Of a stretch of 64,000 nt of DNA, positions 43,601-51,448 are shown piece by piece. Source of the DNA: Peptococcaceae bacterium BRH_c4b. GTDB lineage: Bacteria > Bacillota > Desulfotomaculia > Desulfotomaculales > Desulfocucumaceae. The stretch's first letter is position 1. The number at the start of each line of letters is the position of its first letter. The stretch is taken from NCBI GenBank assembly GCA_000961595.1, contig LADO01000042.1:26853-90852 (forward strand), given 5' to 3'. The notes beneath the pieces are model-generated. The model was not told where the DNA came from, did not search any database, and saw nothing but the letters and a program-made list of their open reading frames with translations. The position numbers and the translations under genes were made by a program.

Positions 43601-46600
43601 GTATACGGAGGCATAGCCACAACTTCCTTTGCCGATAACGAGTACGGACAGGTTACCGGCATGACCGATCCAAACGGAAAGATCTCGACAATTAACTATG
43701 ACCTATATGGCAATCAGTCATCGGTGACAGACCCGCTAGGGTATACCACCACTTACACCTACGACATTATAGGTCGCGGGCTTACGAAGACCGACCCGCT
43801 GGGGCGTACCACTTCTTACACCTTCGATGCGGCCGGGAACGTAGTGACGGTGACTGATCCCCTGGGGAATGTAACCACAAATACTTATGATCTCAAAGGT
43901 AACCGGATAAGCGCTACCGACCCGAAGGGCAACACAACCACCTTTGCCTATAACCAGAACGACAAGCTTATTACTACAATTGACCCGTTGGGCAAAACGA
44001 CAACTTATAGTTATGACGCTGAAAATAACCTGGCTTCCGTAACTGATGCCAACGGCCATACTGCCACCTATCATTACGATTTCCTGAACCGGTTAATTTC
44101 GACCACCGACCCCAGCGGCAAAACGGAAGCCTATACCCTGGACGGCAACGGTAACCAAATAATCACAACCGAACGGAACGGCAACACCACCACCTATACC
44201 TACGATGCCCTGAACCGTCTTACCAAGGTAACTGACGCTTTGGGCAATGCGGTAGTAATGGAATACGATTCCTTGGGTAACAAAACCAGTGTTACCGACC
44301 AGCGCGGAAACACCACAAGGTACACTTACGACCAGGGCTCCAGACTTCTATCGGTGTACGACCCACTGGACCACACCACCAACTATACTTACGATCTGGC
44401 TGACAATGTGACAAGCGTTATAGACGCCAGTGGCGCCAGGTGGCAATACTCTTATGATGATGCCAACCGGCTGATTACAGTTACAGATCCACCGGGCAAC
44501 GTCAGCAGGACTGAGTATGATAGCGTTGGCAATGCAGTTTACAGTACCGATGCCAACAACAGTACGATCACTTTTGCTTACGATCAGTTAAACAGGCTGG
44601 TTTCGGTAACTGACGCACTGGGACATACAGCAAGCTACACTTACGATGAGAACGGCAACCTGTCCGCCTATACCGACGCCAGGGGCAAGGTGAGCACATT
44701 TGACTATGACGCCTCAAACCGCCTTGTCAGCGCAACCGATCCCCTGGGTAACATAATCCAGAGAACATATGACCCGGCGGGTAACCTGGCGTTTTTGACC
44801 AGGCCTGACGGTTCCTCAATAAACTATAGCTACGATGTCAACAACCGTCTCACCGGTATCACCTATCCCGACGGCACCAGGGTAACTTATGCCCATGACG
44901 TCAACGGCAACAGGACTTCTATGACCGACCCCAGCGGGGTTACCAGTTACGATTATGATAATCTTGGCCACATTACAGCAGTATCGAGAAACAATAATAC
45001 CCTTAGTTATGACTACGATCCCGCCGGCAACATCACCGGTATCACCTACCCGGGCGGCTTTAGGGTAAGCTATGACTACAACGCCCTGAACCTTCCGACT
45101 TCAGTATCAGATTCGGTATACTCCACTACCATTACGTACGATGAGACGGGAAAAAGGATTAAAGAAAGTCTTCCCAACGGAGTAACCGTGGATTATTCCT
45201 ACGATATAGGTGGCCGTCTAACCGGGTTGCAGCACACTTCAGCAAAGGGGGTTATAGCAGCTTCGGAATACACCCTGGACAAAGTAGGCAACCGCCTGAG
45301 CAAGACAGACGAACAGGGCAAAACCACCAGCTACAGCTATAACAACCTGTATCAACTGACCAGGGTGGAATACCCGGACGGGCAGGCGGTGGACTATACC
45401 TACGACCCGGCGGGCAACCGCACCGGGGCGGGTGGGGTTACGTACACATTTGACGATGCCAACCGCCTTATACAAGTGGGCATTGTTCCATATGGCTACA
45501 ACACCAACGGAAACCTTATCTCGGTGGGGCAATCAGTCTACTATGACTACGACTATGAAAATCGATTAGTTAGTTATATGGATGAAAATAAATCCGCTCA
45601 TTACACCTACGACGGTGATGGGAACCGTACCTGCATGAGCGTCTCCGGCGCGGTATACGGGAATTATGAATATATTTACGATATCAATGCAGGACTGCCC
45701 AAACTACTTGTAGAAAAAGACAGTTCGGGAGAGGAAAATAATTACATCTATGCCGGGAGAATATTAAGCGGCATTGGTCTTGCCGGTCAGCTATTCTACC
45801 ACCAGGACGGGCTGGGGAGCATATCCGTTGTAAGCGACGTCTACGGAAATCCCCTCAACTGCTACACATACGACGCCTTTGGCAGCCCCCGGTCGGTATC
45901 GGAAAGCGTGTACAACCCGTTCATGTTCACCGGGGAACCGTATGACCCCAGCGGGCTTATCTACCTACGGGCCAGATACTACGACCCGGCAACGGGAAGG
46001 TTCCTTAGCCAGGACACATACCCCGGCGAATTAACCGACCCGTTGTCCCGGAATAAATATGTGTACTGTAGAAACAACCCCATACTGTATATTGACCCCA
46101 GTGGGCATATGACATTATGTGAAGCATGGGAAAACTTTAATAAAGGTATTGGTGTAGCAGCTACCGGAGAAACCTATGGAAAGAGTTGGGAAGTAGTAAA
46201 AGAAAACTTTCCTAAGGGATTTAAAGAGTTTGGAACCCAAGGTTTATTAGGAGTAGATCCTGATACTTTTGACAGATATATAAATGGCCAAATGTCAAAG
46301 GAGGAATTCGATAGAACAACTGAAATAATAGCAATTAACCTTGCTTTGATGGGAAGAGGTAAGGCACTTGGACTTGGTGGAAGGGGAGCTATTAAGGCTG
46401 AATTTACTTCCATAAAGGCGGGGGCTAAATCTGCAGGAAAAGGCTTTAATTCTTTCAGTGCACTCAAGAAGTTTCTTGGCTCGCCAGGTGAAGACAAAGT
46501 GTGGCATCACATTGTTGAACAATCCCAAATAAATAAGTCAGGTTTGAGCCCTACACAGATTAATAATACTGAAAATATTATTGCAGTGGATAGTGCAACT

Positions 46601-46744
46601 CACGCTAAAATAAGTGGATATTATTCATCAAAGCAAGCATTTACTGAAGGTAATACTGTTAGAGACTGGTTAGCAGGACAAAGTTATGAAAAGCAATTTA
46701 AATTTGGTATGCAGAAACTAAGAGATTTTGGGGTGGTTAAGTAA
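40613..46744 (+). CDS. RHS-repeat polymorphic toxin with N-terminal beta-helix and HNH-type nuclease tip
   Basis: 2043 residues. Residues 1-630 are right-handed beta-helix repeats (short NxI...N rungs, SNSISNFSHTGIYVSDSSP style). About 640-700 is an RHS entry (DUF6531-like NAVTGNFTYEKKDIEIPTRG). About 720-1750 are dozens of YD repeats (TYDxxGN). The RHS core closes with GLGSISVVSD, RARYYDPATGRFLSQD and IDPSGH (1827). The variable tip (1833-2043) contains WHHIVEQ (1964) and NIIAVDSATHAKISGYYS, an HNH/Endo VII-like nuclease signature. It has no signal peptide and a weak start (ATG 40613 or 40634), suggesting 5' truncation. Its stop overlaps the immunity ATG by one base. Confidence 0.9.
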   Translation: MVIKGNLMASGSDQSNIVFTSYNDDSFGGDTNGDGSTSVPNKGDWYCLESYTGGTINLNYCRIRFGGKTYAMAYSSGGGLYVDHSIIEQSNTRGIEIKGSGSVTNNQLSYFIATGVYVNSGSPEISGNNITGGSYGIYIIGGSSNISSNSISNFSHTGIYVSDSSPAISQNNVSGGSYGIYVLNGTANINSNTISNFSNTGIYVRNYSSTISQNNVTGGSYGLYVLNGSPNINSNTINNSNNTGIYISSGSPAITDNTLNGGSGNNKGIVVNDGTVTIENNNISQYPNYEAIQLGSSSGTVSGSVYGNIISCCKYPFGFAGDKIPSITFNDNDISGCSHLGIHLNLYLSSCTIPVYSLPYIVTDISVKTGATVNISPGAIFKLRDDITITVFGTLNVEGNVNNPVVFTSLKDDFYGGDTNKDGTATTPQPNDWNMIHLADNAKAYLNYAIIRYGRSALDINDQSSELSVYNCDISSSSWGLDIYDTSKVNVIGNKIYHNGRGIYSSNGSSPLIINNEIYDNGHGIDIFRSSAALVMGNNIHHNRTGIQIMMQSGDHYGCNISYNNIENNSYYGFENWSANQPPVAVAENNWWGSESGPSPIGSGDKINSTTLVDVSPWLKTRFVPPAPESLLGNRHWDFKCNDPVNAVTGNFTYEKKDIEIPTRGESLTFARFYNSLDSRVGPLGKGWQHNYNCTITINEDNSATVLYPDGHQETFPYDNDTYIRPLACFETLTRTDEGFLLTFKDQTIFVFNSSGVLTAIKDKNNNTNSLIYSGSLLQSVTEPGGRVLGFQYWPDNKLKQVIDPAGRTVSFTYDGSGNLTSCTDVNGGVWNYDYSEGLLSSIVDPRNNHIVTNIYDTNGRVVKQTDGENHVTAFNYDPVNRINTITDPLGNKATLSYDPLYRITSIDYPEGIQESFHYDANNNRTGVKDKNGNTTVYTYDDMGNMLTKTVPAPLNYVTIYTYDSFNNPTRVIDEGGYATDYTYDAKGNLLTVSRAVYGGIATTSFADNEYGQVTGMTDPNGKISTINYDLYGNQSSVTDPLGYTTTYTYDIIGRGLTKTDPLGRTTSYTFDAAGNVVTVTDPLGNVTTNTYDLKGNRISATDPKGNTTTFAYNQNDKLITTIDPLGKTTTYSYDAENNLASVTDANGHTATYHYDFLNRLISTTDPSGKTEAYTLDGNGNQIITTERNGNTTTYTYDALNRLTKVTDALGNAVVMEYDSLGNKTSVTDQRGNTTRYTYDQGSRLLSVYDPLDHTTNYTYDLADNVTSVIDASGARWQYSYDDANRLITVTDPPGNVSRTEYDSVGNAVYSTDANNSTITFAYDQLNRLVSVTDALGHTASYTYDENGNLSAYTDARGKVSTFDYDASNRLVSATDPLGNIIQRTYDPAGNLAFLTRPDGSSINYSYDVNNRLTGITYPDGTRVTYAHDVNGNRTSMTDPSGVTSYDYDNLGHITAVSRNNNTLSYDYDPAGNITGITYPGGFRVSYDYNALNLPTSVSDSVYSTTITYDETGKRIKESLPNGVTVDYSYDIGGRLTGLQHTSAKGVIAASEYTLDKVGNRLSKTDEQGKTTSYSYNNLYQLTRVEYPDGQAVDYTYDPAGNRTGAGGVTYTFDDANRLIQVGIVPYGYNTNGNLISVGQSVYYDYDYENRLVSYMDENKSAHYTYDGDGNRTCMSVSGAVYGNYEYIYDINAGLPKLLVEKDSSGEENNYIYAGRILSGIGLAGQLFYHQDGLGSISVVSDVYGNPLNCYTYDAFGSPRSVSESVYNPFMFTGEPYDPSGLIYLRARYYDPATGRFLSQDTYPGELTDPLSRNKYVYCRNNPILYIDPSGHMTLCEAWENFNKGIGVAATGETYGKSWEVVKENFPKGFKEFGTQGLLGVDPDTFDRYINGQMSKEEFDRTTEIIAINLALMGRGKALGLGGRGAIKAEFTSIKAGAKSAGKGFNSFSALKKFLGSPGEDKVWHHIVEQSQINKSGLSPTQINNTENIIAVDSATHAKISGYYSSKQAFTEGNTVRDWLAGQSYEKQFKFGMQKLRDFGVVK

Positions 46745-47103
46745 TGAAAGATTTTAATAAAATCATAGAAGAGTATAGAAGTTATGCTGCTTTACACTGG
46801 AGTGCATCTCGTGAGGGTGATTACAAAACAGCGAACAAAAACTATGCTAAACTAACGAAAATATACAAATCATTTCTTAATAGTAAAGAATTGAGCGAGA
46901 GAGCCTTGCCACAGTTGTTAAATGACAGTAATTATTCTGTTCAAGTGTGGGCGGCAGCTCATTGCCTTGGCTTAGGGCTATATAAAGATGCTGCTGTTAA
47001 TAGGTTAGAGCATATTTCTAAAATGAGCGCAAATGAAGCACCAAGCTTTGAAGCAAAAATGACGCTTCAAGTATGGAAAGAGAAAGGAACTTTGACATTT
47101 TAA
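46744..47103 (+). CDS. DUF2019-type immunity protein for the HNH toxin tip
   Basis: 119 residues, starting within the toxin stop (TAATG), which implies coupled translation. YAALHWSASREGDYKTANKNYAK and LPQLLNDSNYSVQVWAAAHCLG show the helical, HEAT-like DUF2019 pattern found next to polymorphic toxins; EAKMTLQVWKEKG closes it. By position it protects the producer from the nuclease tip immediately upstream. Much more AT-rich than the toxin core. Confidence 0.8.
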   Translation: MKDFNKIIEEYRSYAALHWSASREGDYKTANKNYAKLTKIYKSFLNSKELSERALPQLLNDSNYSVQVWAAAHCLGLGLYKDAAVNRLEHISKMSANEAPSFEAKMTLQVWKEKGTLTF

Positions 47104-47236
47104 TCTCCCCAAAAGCATGTTAGACCCAGAAAAACACAACTGATTGAAATCCTTGATTTCAAAGGAATTCAGCCTTTCTTTAAGTATGGATTTCGATATG
47201 ACAACCAGAATCGAGAATACCATTAAGGTACCTACC

Positions 47237-47265
47237 ATTAATGGTACCTGTTAACTAAGTTATTA
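47237..47265 (+). repeat. 29-bp cassette-boundary motif, site A
   Basis: Core GGTACCTGTTAACT with A/T-rich flanks; 28 of 29 bases match site C (48963) and it differs from site B (48152) at 4 positions. It precedes the orphan toxin tip at 47257. A second GGTACC lies 17 bases upstream. Confidence 0.85.
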
Positions 47266-47415
47266 CGAACTCAAGCACGGGCATTGGAACAGGCTTATAT
47301 TAATTTTCATCGTAAAGAATTAAGCAACAAAATAAATAGTATTAGCCCTAATAAACCATGGTATGAAGATGCAGTTAAATGGGGCGAAGGTATGTTAGAT
47401 AGATTTGGTTTTTAA
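47257..47415 (+). pseudogene. Orphan toxin C-terminal tip, Imm26-linked
   Basis: An open frame without a start reads KLLRTQARALEQAYINFHRK and ends KWGEGMLDRFGF, stop at 47415. This resembles the extreme C-terminus of CDI/RHS toxin tips, with the catalytic part lost. It begins at site A and is followed 16 bases later by an Imm26 gene. Confidence 0.6.
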
Positions 47416-47431
47416 GGGGGGTCAATAAGAA

Positions 47432-47920
47432 ATGGAGTCAGAGGGAATTAACTTGATAAAGATGGAACCATCTAGAAAGAAGCCAAAAGAAGGAGATGTT
47501 TTTGTTATTCAGCCTGAGAAGGGTTTGTATTATTTAGGTCGTGTGATAAGAACTAACATATCAAGTAAAGACCCTTTTGTAAATGGATCTAGTTTAATTT
47601 ATATATATGATAATTCAGTTAAAAGTTTAGAAATACCATCGTCACTGGCCAATAGAGAATTGTTAATTCCTCCACAGATTGTGAATAATCTAGGCTGGGT
47701 AAGGGGATACTTTAAAACTATTGGTAATCTACCTGTTCTCCAAGAAGATCTATTAGAAGACTACGGATTTTGGGATGTAATAACTCAAAGATATGTAGAT
47801 GAAGAGGGAAAAGTCATCGCTAAACAGCCAAAAGTAATAGGTAGTTATGCTCTGGGTAGTTATGGCTCTGTATCATATAAGGTATCACAAGTATTAAGAA
47901 CAAAAAAATCCCTAAACTAA
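47432..47920 (+). CDS. Imm26-family immunity protein
   Basis: 162 residues. KPKEGDVFVIQPEKGLYYLG and GRVIRTN near the N-terminus match the Imm26 family of polymorphic-toxin immunity proteins; QEDLLEDYGFWD is also typical. AAGGGGGG sits ahead of ATG 47432. The toxin it would neutralise is reduced to a fragment, so this is an orphan immunity gene, useful against sibling strains carrying the intact toxin. Confidence 0.8.
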   Translation: MESEGINLIKMEPSRKKPKEGDVFVIQPEKGLYYLGRVIRTNISSKDPFVNGSSLIYIYDNSVKSLEIPSSLANRELLIPPQIVNNLGWVRGYFKTIGNLPVLQEDLLEDYGFWDVITQRYVDEEGKVIAKQPKVIGSYALGSYGSVSYKVSQVLRTKKSLN

Positions 47921-47929
47921 TGGGAAGTA

Positions 47930-47977
47930 AAGGGACGAGGGTGTCGCTTTATCATAAAGCAATAACCCCGTCCCTAT
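47930..47977. terminator. Hairpin after Imm26 gene
   Basis: AGGGACG (47932 on) pairs with CGTCCCT (47971-47977), with inner GGGT/ACCC and GCTTTAT/ATAAAGC pairs. A terminator-like member of the GGGGACG family. Confidence 0.5.
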
Positions 47978-48004
47978 GCTTTACCTAAACCATCCGGTAC
48001 TGCT

Positions 48005-48150
48005 ATGACAATTTATATCAACTGACCAGGTTGAAATACCCGGACAGGCAGGCAGTGGACTATACCTATGATCCGGCGGGCAACTGTTGATTACTCCTAC
48101 GACGGCGACGGAAACCGTACCGTTATGAGCGTCTCCGGCGCGGTATATAC
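48005..48150 (+). pseudogene. Two fused RHS-core fragments
   Basis: 48015-48088 matches the main gene around 45340-45420 (YQLTRLKYPDRQAVDYTYDP), and 48090-48150 matches around 45600-45660 (YDGDGNRTVMSVSGAVY). The intervening 180 bp are missing and the frame is lost at the junction. It runs straight into site B. It is a remnant of an older RHS core. Confidence 0.8.
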
Positions 48151-48151
48151 C

Positions 48152-48180
48152 ATTAAGGGTACCTGTTAACTGAGATAATA
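48152..48180 (+). repeat. 29-bp cassette-boundary motif, site B
   Basis: Same 29-bp motif as sites A and C (26 of 29 bases as in C). It links an RHS-core remnant (left) to an orphan toxin tip (right). In the RHS frame it reads TIKGTC then stop. Confidence 0.85.
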
Positions 48181-48370
48181 TCGAAGACTAGAGCAATATC
48201 ATGGTATTGATCCAAAACTCGCTAGTGAACGTTTACACCAAATAAAGAGAAGTGCAGAACGAGGAGCAGATGATAATGTAATATTTGATATGACGGGTGG
48301 GGTTTACGATCCTGTAACCCGTGAATGGCTTGGGAGTTTGACCCAAGGTGGAGCAAAATTAGTTAGATAG
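48178..48370 (+). pseudogene. Orphan toxin C-terminal tip, DUF4279-linked
   Basis: The frame reads RRLEQYHGIDPKLASERLHQ, then IKRSAERGADDNVIFDMTGG and VYDPVTREWLGSLTQGG, stop at 48370. The pattern resembles C-terminal tips of RHS/CDI toxins. No start codon with a ribosome binding site; it depended on fusion to an RHS core. Confidence 0.65.
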
Positions 48371-48401
48371 GATATAATTATACATAAGGAGCAGGACTGA
48401 T

Positions 48402-48841
48402 ATGAAAGAACCATATATTGAAAAAGAACAATGGTTTAAGGTCTCATTTAGAATATCCGGAGATATTTTGGAACCATCTGAAATATCTGATATAATTGGC
48501 ATAGAACCTTCAGAATCACACAAAAAAGGGGATGCAAATATCGGATTATCCAAGAAGGGCAAGTTAATTCACTACGCTCCTCATAGAACGGGGTTATGGA
48601 TTATTAAATCAGGATTAGAAGAAACAAATTCACTTGAGGAGCATATATTATGGTTATTCGAAAAGCTTGAACCAGCGAAAAAATGGATTAGAGAACATAA
48701 AGGTAAATACCACAAATAGACTTTTTTTGCGGCTATTTCTACTCTAGACAAACGCAGGCTGGTATTGGGATAAGTTCTGAGATCTTAGAAAAAATTAATG
48801 AATTAGGCGCAGACCTTTCTATATGTATATATGATATATAA
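48402..48841 (+). pseudogene. DUF4279 immunity gene broken by a one-base frameshift
   Basis: 48402-48719 encodes 105 residues with DUF4279 features (VSFRISGDILEPSEISDIIG, GIEPSESHKKGD, TGLWIIKSGLEETNSLEEHI). The frame stops at CACAAATAG, but shifting one base at the A run (48711-48716) continues as IDFFCGYFYSRQTQAGIGIS and LEKINELGADLSICIYDI to 48841, completing the family. One lost A explains it. AAGGAG precedes ATG 48402. Confidence 0.75.
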
Positions 48842-48935
48842 TATTAGAAATAACCCAAACCTTAGGGGGAACAATATTAATAAGCTTTTCAAGAAAAACC
48901 CTGTTGAATTAGAGGATATGGTAAGAAAAGGTTAA
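48842..48935 (+). pseudogene. Short orphan-cassette fragment
   Basis: A frame without start reads NIRNNPNLRGNNINKLFKKN and ends VELEDMVRKG, stop at 48935. It looks like the tail of another tip or immunity gene; no family was recognised. Confidence 0.3.
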
Positions 48936-48962
48936 ATCATATTAAGGGCATATTAAGGGCAT

Positions 48963-48991
48963 ATTAAGGGTACCTGTTAACTAAGTTATTA
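48963..48991 (+). repeat. 29-bp cassette-boundary motif, site C
   Basis: Third copy. It is preceded by two partial direct copies of its first 11 bases (ATTAAGGGCAT at about 48941-48962). Its final A is the first base of ATTGACCCC, the codons for the RHS IDPSGH boundary. Confidence 0.85.
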
Positions 48992-49008
48992 TTGACCCCA
49001 GTGGGCAT

Positions 49009-49620
49009 ATGACATTATGTGAAGCATGGGAAAACTTTAAGAAGGGTGTTGGTGTAGCAACTACTGGAGAGACCTATGGAAAGAGTTGGGAAGTAGTAAA
49101 AGAAAACTTCCCTAAGGGATTTAAAGAGTTTGGAACCGCAGGCTTATTGGGAGTAGATCCCGATACCTTTGACAGGTATATAAATGGCCAAATGTCAGAG
49201 GAGGAATTCAATAGAACTAGTGAAATAATAGCATTTAACCTTGCTTTAATGGGAAGAGGTAAAGCTCTTGGACTTGGTGAAAGGGAAGCTATTAAGGCTG
49301 AATTAACTGCCATAAAAGCGTGGGCTAAAGCTGTCAACCTTCCTTCTTGGAAAAAAGTTACTATTGATATGGAGCATGTACTCTCAGGTCACATGAAAGG
49401 TGGTTCAAGAGTAGGCTCTGGGAGTACAAAAGACCTGTTCCCTGAGAATATGACTGCAGAACAGATTGAGAGAGAAATACGTGAGGCTTACAGGTATGGG
49501 AAAAGAATTAAGACACAAGGGGATACTGTAAGGATTAGAGGAAATGGTGGAACACTGGACATAGAAATGTGGGTAAACACTGTGACTAAGGAAATAGAAA
49601 CTGCCTATCCCATATTCTAG
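49009..49620 (+). CDS. Orphan RHS tip with EndoU nuclease domain
   Basis: 203 residues from ATG 49009, although the RHS-derived frame begins at IDPSGH (48991). Residues 1-104 are nearly identical to the tip linker of the main RHS protein (MTLCEAWENFKKGVGVATTG to KALGLGEREAIKAELTAIKA, with gaps). The rest changes to an EndoU-type RNase domain: EHVLSGHMKGGSRVGSGSTK, DLFPENMTAEQIEREIREAY, and a final IEMWVNTVTKEIETAYP. It has no core of its own, so it would become active only by fusion to an RHS gene. Confidence 0.85.
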   Translation: MTLCEAWENFKKGVGVATTGETYGKSWEVVKENFPKGFKEFGTAGLLGVDPDTFDRYINGQMSEEEFNRTSEIIAFNLALMGRGKALGLGEREAIKAELTAIKAWAKAVNLPSWKKVTIDMEHVLSGHMKGGSRVGSGSTKDLFPENMTAEQIEREIREAYRYGKRIKTQGDTVRIRGNGGTLDIEMWVNTVTKEIETAYPIF

Positions 49621-49637
49621 ACAAGGTGGTGAACAAA

Positions 49638-50084
49638 TTGATTCAGTATGTTGATATTAGGGTGAACGAACAAAGTTTTGAATTAAGTCGAAGCAAAATC
49701 ACAAGTGAAATATGTTTTATTATTGAGGACCAGTTTTTTCCTGAAAAAAATTGGAATGATTTCGTTGTAGTCATCTTAACATGGTGGCTACATTCTCTAA
49801 AGAAATTAATGTTGTCAGTTGACAGATCACCGTGTGACTTTTCTTTTATGGATGGTCCACTCTTGGTACGTGGAAAAAAGATTGATAATGACATAATTAA
49901 TTTGGAATTTGTGAGGGAAAAATTGAATGGTGACGAAATACAACTCACAGCTAGATGCAGTGTTAATCAACTTAGAAAATCATTGATAGGTGCTGCCAGG
50001 AAAACGGTTAAAATTATTGAAGCAAAGATGTGGGATACTGAAGAGACCAGAAAGCTAAGGAGGCTTCTTAATTCGCTGAATTAA
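49638..50084 (+). CDS. Probable immunity protein for the EndoU tip
   Basis: About 149 residues, AT-rich, starting TTG 49638 (AAGGTGG at 49623-49629; GTG 49626 overlaps it). No family was recognised with certainty; the protein is soluble and mixed alpha/beta. The immunity role is inferred from its place directly after the EndoU tip, in the same pattern as the other cassettes. Confidence 0.6.
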   Translation: MIQYVDIRVNEQSFELSRSKITSEICFIIEDQFFPEKNWNDFVVVILTWWLHSLKKLMLSVDRSPCDFSFMDGPLLVRGKKIDNDIINLEFVREKLNGDEIQLTARCSVNQLRKSLIGAARKTVKIIEAKMWDTEETRKLRRLLNSLN

Positions 50085-50137
50085 AGGTATACAACTTTGA
50101 ATATCTCCATGTAGGATAACAAATGGAGGTATTGAGA

Positions 50138-50357
50138 ATGACCAAGACAGAACGGCTGGCGCTGGTTAAGGAATGTCGTGTCAGCGGGATAACAGCCAAG
50201 GCGTGGTGCAAGGCAAAGGGTATCCAATATCGGCAGTATGTTGCATGGGCAACGAAGCTAAACCGGGAAGAAAACCAAATTCAGCCGCAGCAATGGGCTG
50301 ATGTTACGCTTGCCAAAGAGGAAAGCAGCACGGACGAAATCAGGCTGAGCTGCGGAA
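50138..50357 (+). pseudogene. IS66-type accessory protein fragment
   Basis: MTKTERLALVKECRVSGITA, then KAWCKAKGIQYRQYVAWATK, is the N-terminal helix-turn-helix region of the small accessory protein of IS66 elements. GGAGG precedes ATG 50138. At ISCGN (50357) the reading frame runs into the 83-bp repeat, so the gene is truncated at the right edge of the island. No tnpB or tnpC is present. Confidence 0.75.
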
Positions 50358-50440
50358 ACGGTTGTAATTCCGTAGCCCAGCCGCCTTTTGTTGTTCTTTT
50401 TATGTAAAGAAACGTGTTACATACCAGTTGATTAATTCCC
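50358..50440 (+). repeat. 83-bp direct repeat, right copy
   Basis: Second copy of 40444-40526. Here the left half of the terminator is missing, replaced by the IS66 fragment, while the prepilin peptidase 3' end is intact and continues to the right. Confidence 0.9.
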
Positions 50441-51182
50441 GGCCCCACATAAAACAGACCATAGAGCCGGCTGCCAGGAAAGGGCCGAAGGGAATGATTT
50501 CACCGGCGTTTTTCTCTTTTAGCAGCATAAGCGCCGTTCCTGCCAGGCCTCCAACACAGCAGGCCACAAAAATCGCCAGCAATGAAAGCGGCCACCCAAG
50601 GTATAGGCCCATTACCAGAGATAGTTTTACGTCGCCCATGCCCATGCCTTCTTTTTTGAATACCAAAGGGCTGATTAGATTAACAAATAATAAAAAGCCG
50701 GTGGAGGATAGTATGCCGTAAAGGGAAGACATTACCGTGATATCGCCGGCCGGGTAATGAAGCAAAATGCCTGCCGCCAGCCCTGCCAGCACAGCCTTAT
50801 CGGGAATTATATAATACTCCAGGTCGATAAAGGTTATAGTAAGTAAAATGCAAGTTAATACTATGTATTTTAACAATATGAAATTAATATCAAACCTCAG
50901 TAGCAGGGCTATAAATAAAACTCCAGTGATTATTTCCACCATTGGATAACGTATGCCTATCCTTTCCCCGCAGAAACGGCAACGTCCTTTTAACAGCAAA
51001 TAACTGATTACTGGAAACAAATCAATTATTTTTATCTTTTTTCCACATTCAGTGCAATGGGAAGGGGGAAACATTATTGATTCGCCCCGGGGAAGACGAT
51101 AAATACAAACATTTATAAAACTGCCGGTAATTAAACCCATCATGCCGGCAAAAGCCAAAACTATAAAAGAATAACCATGCAT
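50400..51182 (-). CDS. pilD: Prepilin peptidase / N-methyltransferase
   Basis: 260 residues, polytopic type IV prepilin peptidase. The N-terminal cytoplasmic loop has two CxxC pairs (HCTECGKK, GRCRFCGER) that bind zinc and support N-methylation. The catalytic aspartates lie in IDLEYYIIPD and GMGMGDVKLS. It cleaves prepilin or pseudopilin leaders at the membrane. A C-terminal copy fragment lies at 40490-40526. No pilin gene is in the window. Confidence 0.93.
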   Translation of the reverse strand: MHGYSFIVLAFAGMMGLITGSFINVCIYRLPRGESIMFPPSHCTECGKKIKIIDLFPVISYLLLKGRCRFCGERIGIRYPMVEIITGVLFIALLLRFDINFILLKYIVLTCILLTITFIDLEYYIIPDKAVLAGLAAGILLHYPAGDITVMSSLYGILSSTGFLLFVNLISPLVFKKEGMGMGDVKLSLVMGLYLGWPLSLLAIFVACCVGGLAGTALMLLKEKNAGEIIPFGPFLAAGSMVCFMWGRELINWYVTRFFT

Positions 51183-51374
51183 TTTTGTATCAACCCGCCC
51201 TTACCGGTAATCAGTATTTAATCCCCATATGGTTTTAAGATGGAAATAGTATATTATAATTGACAAATTATATCAATGGATCTTTAATACTACTAAGTTA
51301 TTAAGCATATACTAACAATGCATGGCTTCGAAGCAAACGAGACGGATGGAAGGTCCATAAAGGATTCAATATCA

Positions 51375-51409
51375 AACACCCCAAAATATTATAACTATTT
51401 TGGGGTGTT
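51375..51409. terminator. Palindromic terminator before the coiled-coil gene
   Basis: AACACCCCAAAATA (51375-51388) and TATTTTGGGGTGTT (51396-51409) form a perfect 14-bp stem. It can terminate the minus-strand gene to its right. Confidence 0.8.
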
Positions 51410-51448
51410 CCAGTTCAGGGACCGGCCAGCTAGAACCAGCTACAATGT

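Noticed and set aside
50085..50357. Active IS66 insertion sequence
   Set aside because: Only the first part of the small accessory gene is present; tnpB, tnpC and the right end are missing.
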